Assembly (NCBI RefSeq): GCF_902832845.1
Contig: NZ_CADFDB010000003.1
Coordinates: 310,001 to 374,000, forward strand
DNA from: Burkholderia metallica
GTDB lineage: Bacteria > Pseudomonadota > Gammaproteobacteria > Burkholderiales > Burkholderiaceae
Reading direction: 5' to 3'
DNA: 64,000 bases
Shown here in pieces: positions 62,790 through 64,000 of the stretch. The notes below the pieces were generated by a model. The model ran no database searches. It worked only from the letters and a program-made list of their open reading frames with translations, and was not told the DNA's origin. The translations under genes were made by a program, and so were the position numbers. The number at the start of each line of letters is the position of its first letter. Within the stretch, counting starts at the first letter, position 1.

Positions 62790-63863
62790 ATGCCCCCGCA
62801 CAATACCGACGACGTCCGCATTCGCGAACTCAAGGAACTGACGCCGCCCGCCCACCTGATCCGCGAATTCGCGTGCTCCGAAGCCGCATCCGAGCTGATC
62901 TACAACGCGCGCCAGTCGATGCACCGCATCCTGCACGGGATGGACGACCGGCTGATCGTCGTCATCGGGCCGTGCTCGATCCACGACACGAAGGCGGCGA
63001 TCGAATACGCGGGCCGGCTCGTGAAGGAACGCGAGCGCTTCAAGGGCGAGCTGGAAATCGTGATGCGCGTGTACTTCGAGAAGCCGCGCACGACGGTCGG
63101 CTGGAAGGGGCTCATCAACGATCCGCACCTCGACAACAGCTTCAAGATCAACGAAGGGCTGCGCACCGCGCGCGAGCTGCTGCTGCAGATCAACGAGATG
63201 GGGCTGCCGGCCGCGACCGAATACCTCGACATGATCAGCCCGCAGTACATCGCCGACCTGATCTCGTGGGGCGCGATCGGCGCACGCACGACCGAGTCGC
63301 AGGTGCACCGCGAGCTTGCGTCGGGGCTGTCGTGCCCGGTCGGCTTCAAGAACGGCACCGACGGCAACGTGAAGATCGCGGTCGACGCGATCAAGGCCGC
63401 GTCGCAGCCGCACCATTTCCTGTCGGTGACGAAGGGCGGCCATTCGGCGATCGTGTCGACGGCCGGCAACGAGGACTGCCACGTGATCCTGCGCGGCGGC
63501 AAGACGCCGAACTACGATGCCGACAGCGTGAACGCCGCGTGCGCGGACATCGGCAAGGCCGGCCTCGCCGCGCGCCTGATGATCGACGCGAGCCACGCGA
63601 ACAGCTCGAAGAAACACGAAAACCAGATCCCGGTCTGCGCGGACATCGGCCGCCAGATCGCGGCCGGCGACGCCCGCATCGTCGGCGTGATGATCGAGTC
63701 GCACCTCGTCGAGGGGCGCCAGGACCTGAAGGAAGGTTGCGAGCTGACCTACGGCCAGAGCATCACCGATGCGTGCATCGCGTGGGACGACAGCGTGAAG
63801 GTGCTCGAAGGCCTCGCGGAAGCGGTGAAGGCGCGCCGCGTCACGCGCGGCAGCGGGAACTGA
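62790..63863 (+). CDS. aroG: 3-deoxy-7-phosphoheptulonate (DAHP) synthase, class I
   Basis: First enzyme of the shikimate pathway: joins phosphoenolpyruvate and erythrose-4-phosphate, committing carbon to aromatic amino acids. The 357-residue protein is of the AroFGH type: VVIGPCSIHDTKAAIEYA, RVYFEKPRTTVGWKG, GARTTESQVHRELASGL, GFKNGTDGN and the metal-binding IDASHANSSKKHENQ. AGGAGA lies six bases before the ATG. An aromatic-codon attenuator controls it from upstream. Which amino acid inhibits the enzyme cannot be told from sequence with certainty. Confidence 0.97.
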   Translation: MPPHNTDDVRIRELKELTPPAHLIREFACSEAASELIYNARQSMHRILHGMDDRLIVVIGPCSIHDTKAAIEYAGRLVKERERFKGELEIVMRVYFEKPRTTVGWKGLINDPHLDNSFKINEGLRTARELLLQINEMGLPAATEYLDMISPQYIADLISWGAIGARTTESQVHRELASGLSCPVGFKNGTDGNVKIAVDAIKAASQPHHFLSVTKGGHSAIVSTAGNEDCHVILRGGKTPNYDADSVNAACADIGKAGLAARLMIDASHANSSKKHENQIPVCADIGRQIAAGDARIVGVMIESHLVEGRQDLKEGCELTYGQSITDACIAWDDSVKVLEGLAEAVKARRVTRGSGN

Positions 63864-63940
63864 CGGACGCCAGCAGGTTGGCCGCCGGGCGGCGGATCGG
63901 CCATGCGGCCAGCCTGCGGTCGTCGCTTCGGTCTGCCAGA

Positions 63941-63962
63941 CTAGCTAACATCATTTAGCTAG
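63941..63962. promoter_or_regulatory. Inverted-repeat operator before the antitoxin gene
   Basis: CTAGCTAA (63941-63948) and TTAGCTAG (63955-63962) are perfect inverted repeats around a 6-base spacer, ending 13 bases before the start codon. This is the usual placement of an autoregulatory operator in Phd/YefM-type modules. Confidence 0.6.
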
Positions 63963-63975
63963 CCAAGGGACGATC

Positions 63976-64000
63976 ATGCCGACCGTCAACATGCACGACG
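63976..64000 (+). CDS. Start of a Phd/YefM-like antitoxin gene (truncated by window end)
   Basis: AAGGGA five bases before an ATG, then codons for MPTVNMHD, the characteristic opening of Phd/YefM-family antitoxins. Only eight codons lie in the window, so the call rests on this motif, the ribosome site and the upstream operator-like repeat. A toxin gene would be expected just to the right. Confidence 0.55.

Noticed and set aside
1-64000. CRISPR arrays, tRNA or rRNA genes, insertion sequences, phage integrases
   Set aside because: No regularly spaced repeats, cloverleaf-like sequences, rRNA-like segments, transposases or integrases were recognised on either strand by reading; a dedicated RNA search could still find a small RNA.

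Overview
The window is GC-rich chromosomal DNA of a beta-proteobacterium, almost certainly Burkholderia sensu lato (cepacia-complex or pseudomallei-group relative). This rests on the gene sets and orders (hrcA-hemH-hslR beside nadK-recN, grpE-trx-dnaK-dnaJ, hda-HAD-pcnB-folK-dNK-panB), the codon use, and BPSL0067/STY0301-type accessory genes. No rRNA, tRNA, insertion sequence or CRISPR array was seen.

1-25,026: a surface-polysaccharide (capsule) locus of the ABC-transporter-dependent type. It holds an inner-membrane co-polymerase (KpsE-like), the KpsM/KpsT transporter, an outer-membrane export lipoprotein (CtrA/BexD/Wza family) and the KpsC Kdo-linker transferase, with at least five glycosyltransferases, a sulfotransferase-like coiled-coil protein and an SGNH hydrolase. 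Two dTDP-sugar branches are encoded: dTDP-L-rhamnose (rfbB, rfbD, rfbA, with rfbC on the opposite strand) and a 3-amino-3,6-dideoxyhexose (FdtA-type ketoisomerase plus PLP aminotransferase), next to an ATP-grasp enzyme and a HAD phosphatase. Many genes from 5 to 10,840 overlap or nearly touch, so this looks like one transcript entering from the left. Intergenic stretches here are visibly more AT-rich than the core on the right, which fits horizontal acquisition.

25,027-39,091: core genes. mscS and dedA converge on a shared terminator, then mutL-miaA. A tetR/tetA pair carries two near-canonical tet operators between divergent genes. A SnoaL-like protein and purM follow on the minus strand, then the hda-HAD-pcnB-folK-deoxynucleoside kinase-panB run.

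39,200-40,150: a small accessory island. A BPSL0067-family amidase-like effector gene is broken by a one-base frameshift, its STY0301-family partner is intact, and the tail of a second effector copy lies downstream. This resembles a decayed type VI effector/immunity locus.

40,255-52,657: a fused pabB-pabC behind dnaJ, the heat-shock operon grpE-trx-dnaK-dnaJ with a recognisable sigma-32 promoter, then hslR, hemH and hrcA (minus), and nadK and recN (plus).

52,714-64,000: glnE (minus), yhdP, a nitrilase-family hydrolase, tldD and aroG. Upstream of aroG is a complete attenuator: a sigma-70 promoter, a 21-residue leader peptide rich in Phe, Tyr and Trp, mutually exclusive hairpins and a U-tract terminator. 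The window ends at the first codons of a Phd/YefM-like antitoxin behind an inverted-repeat operator.
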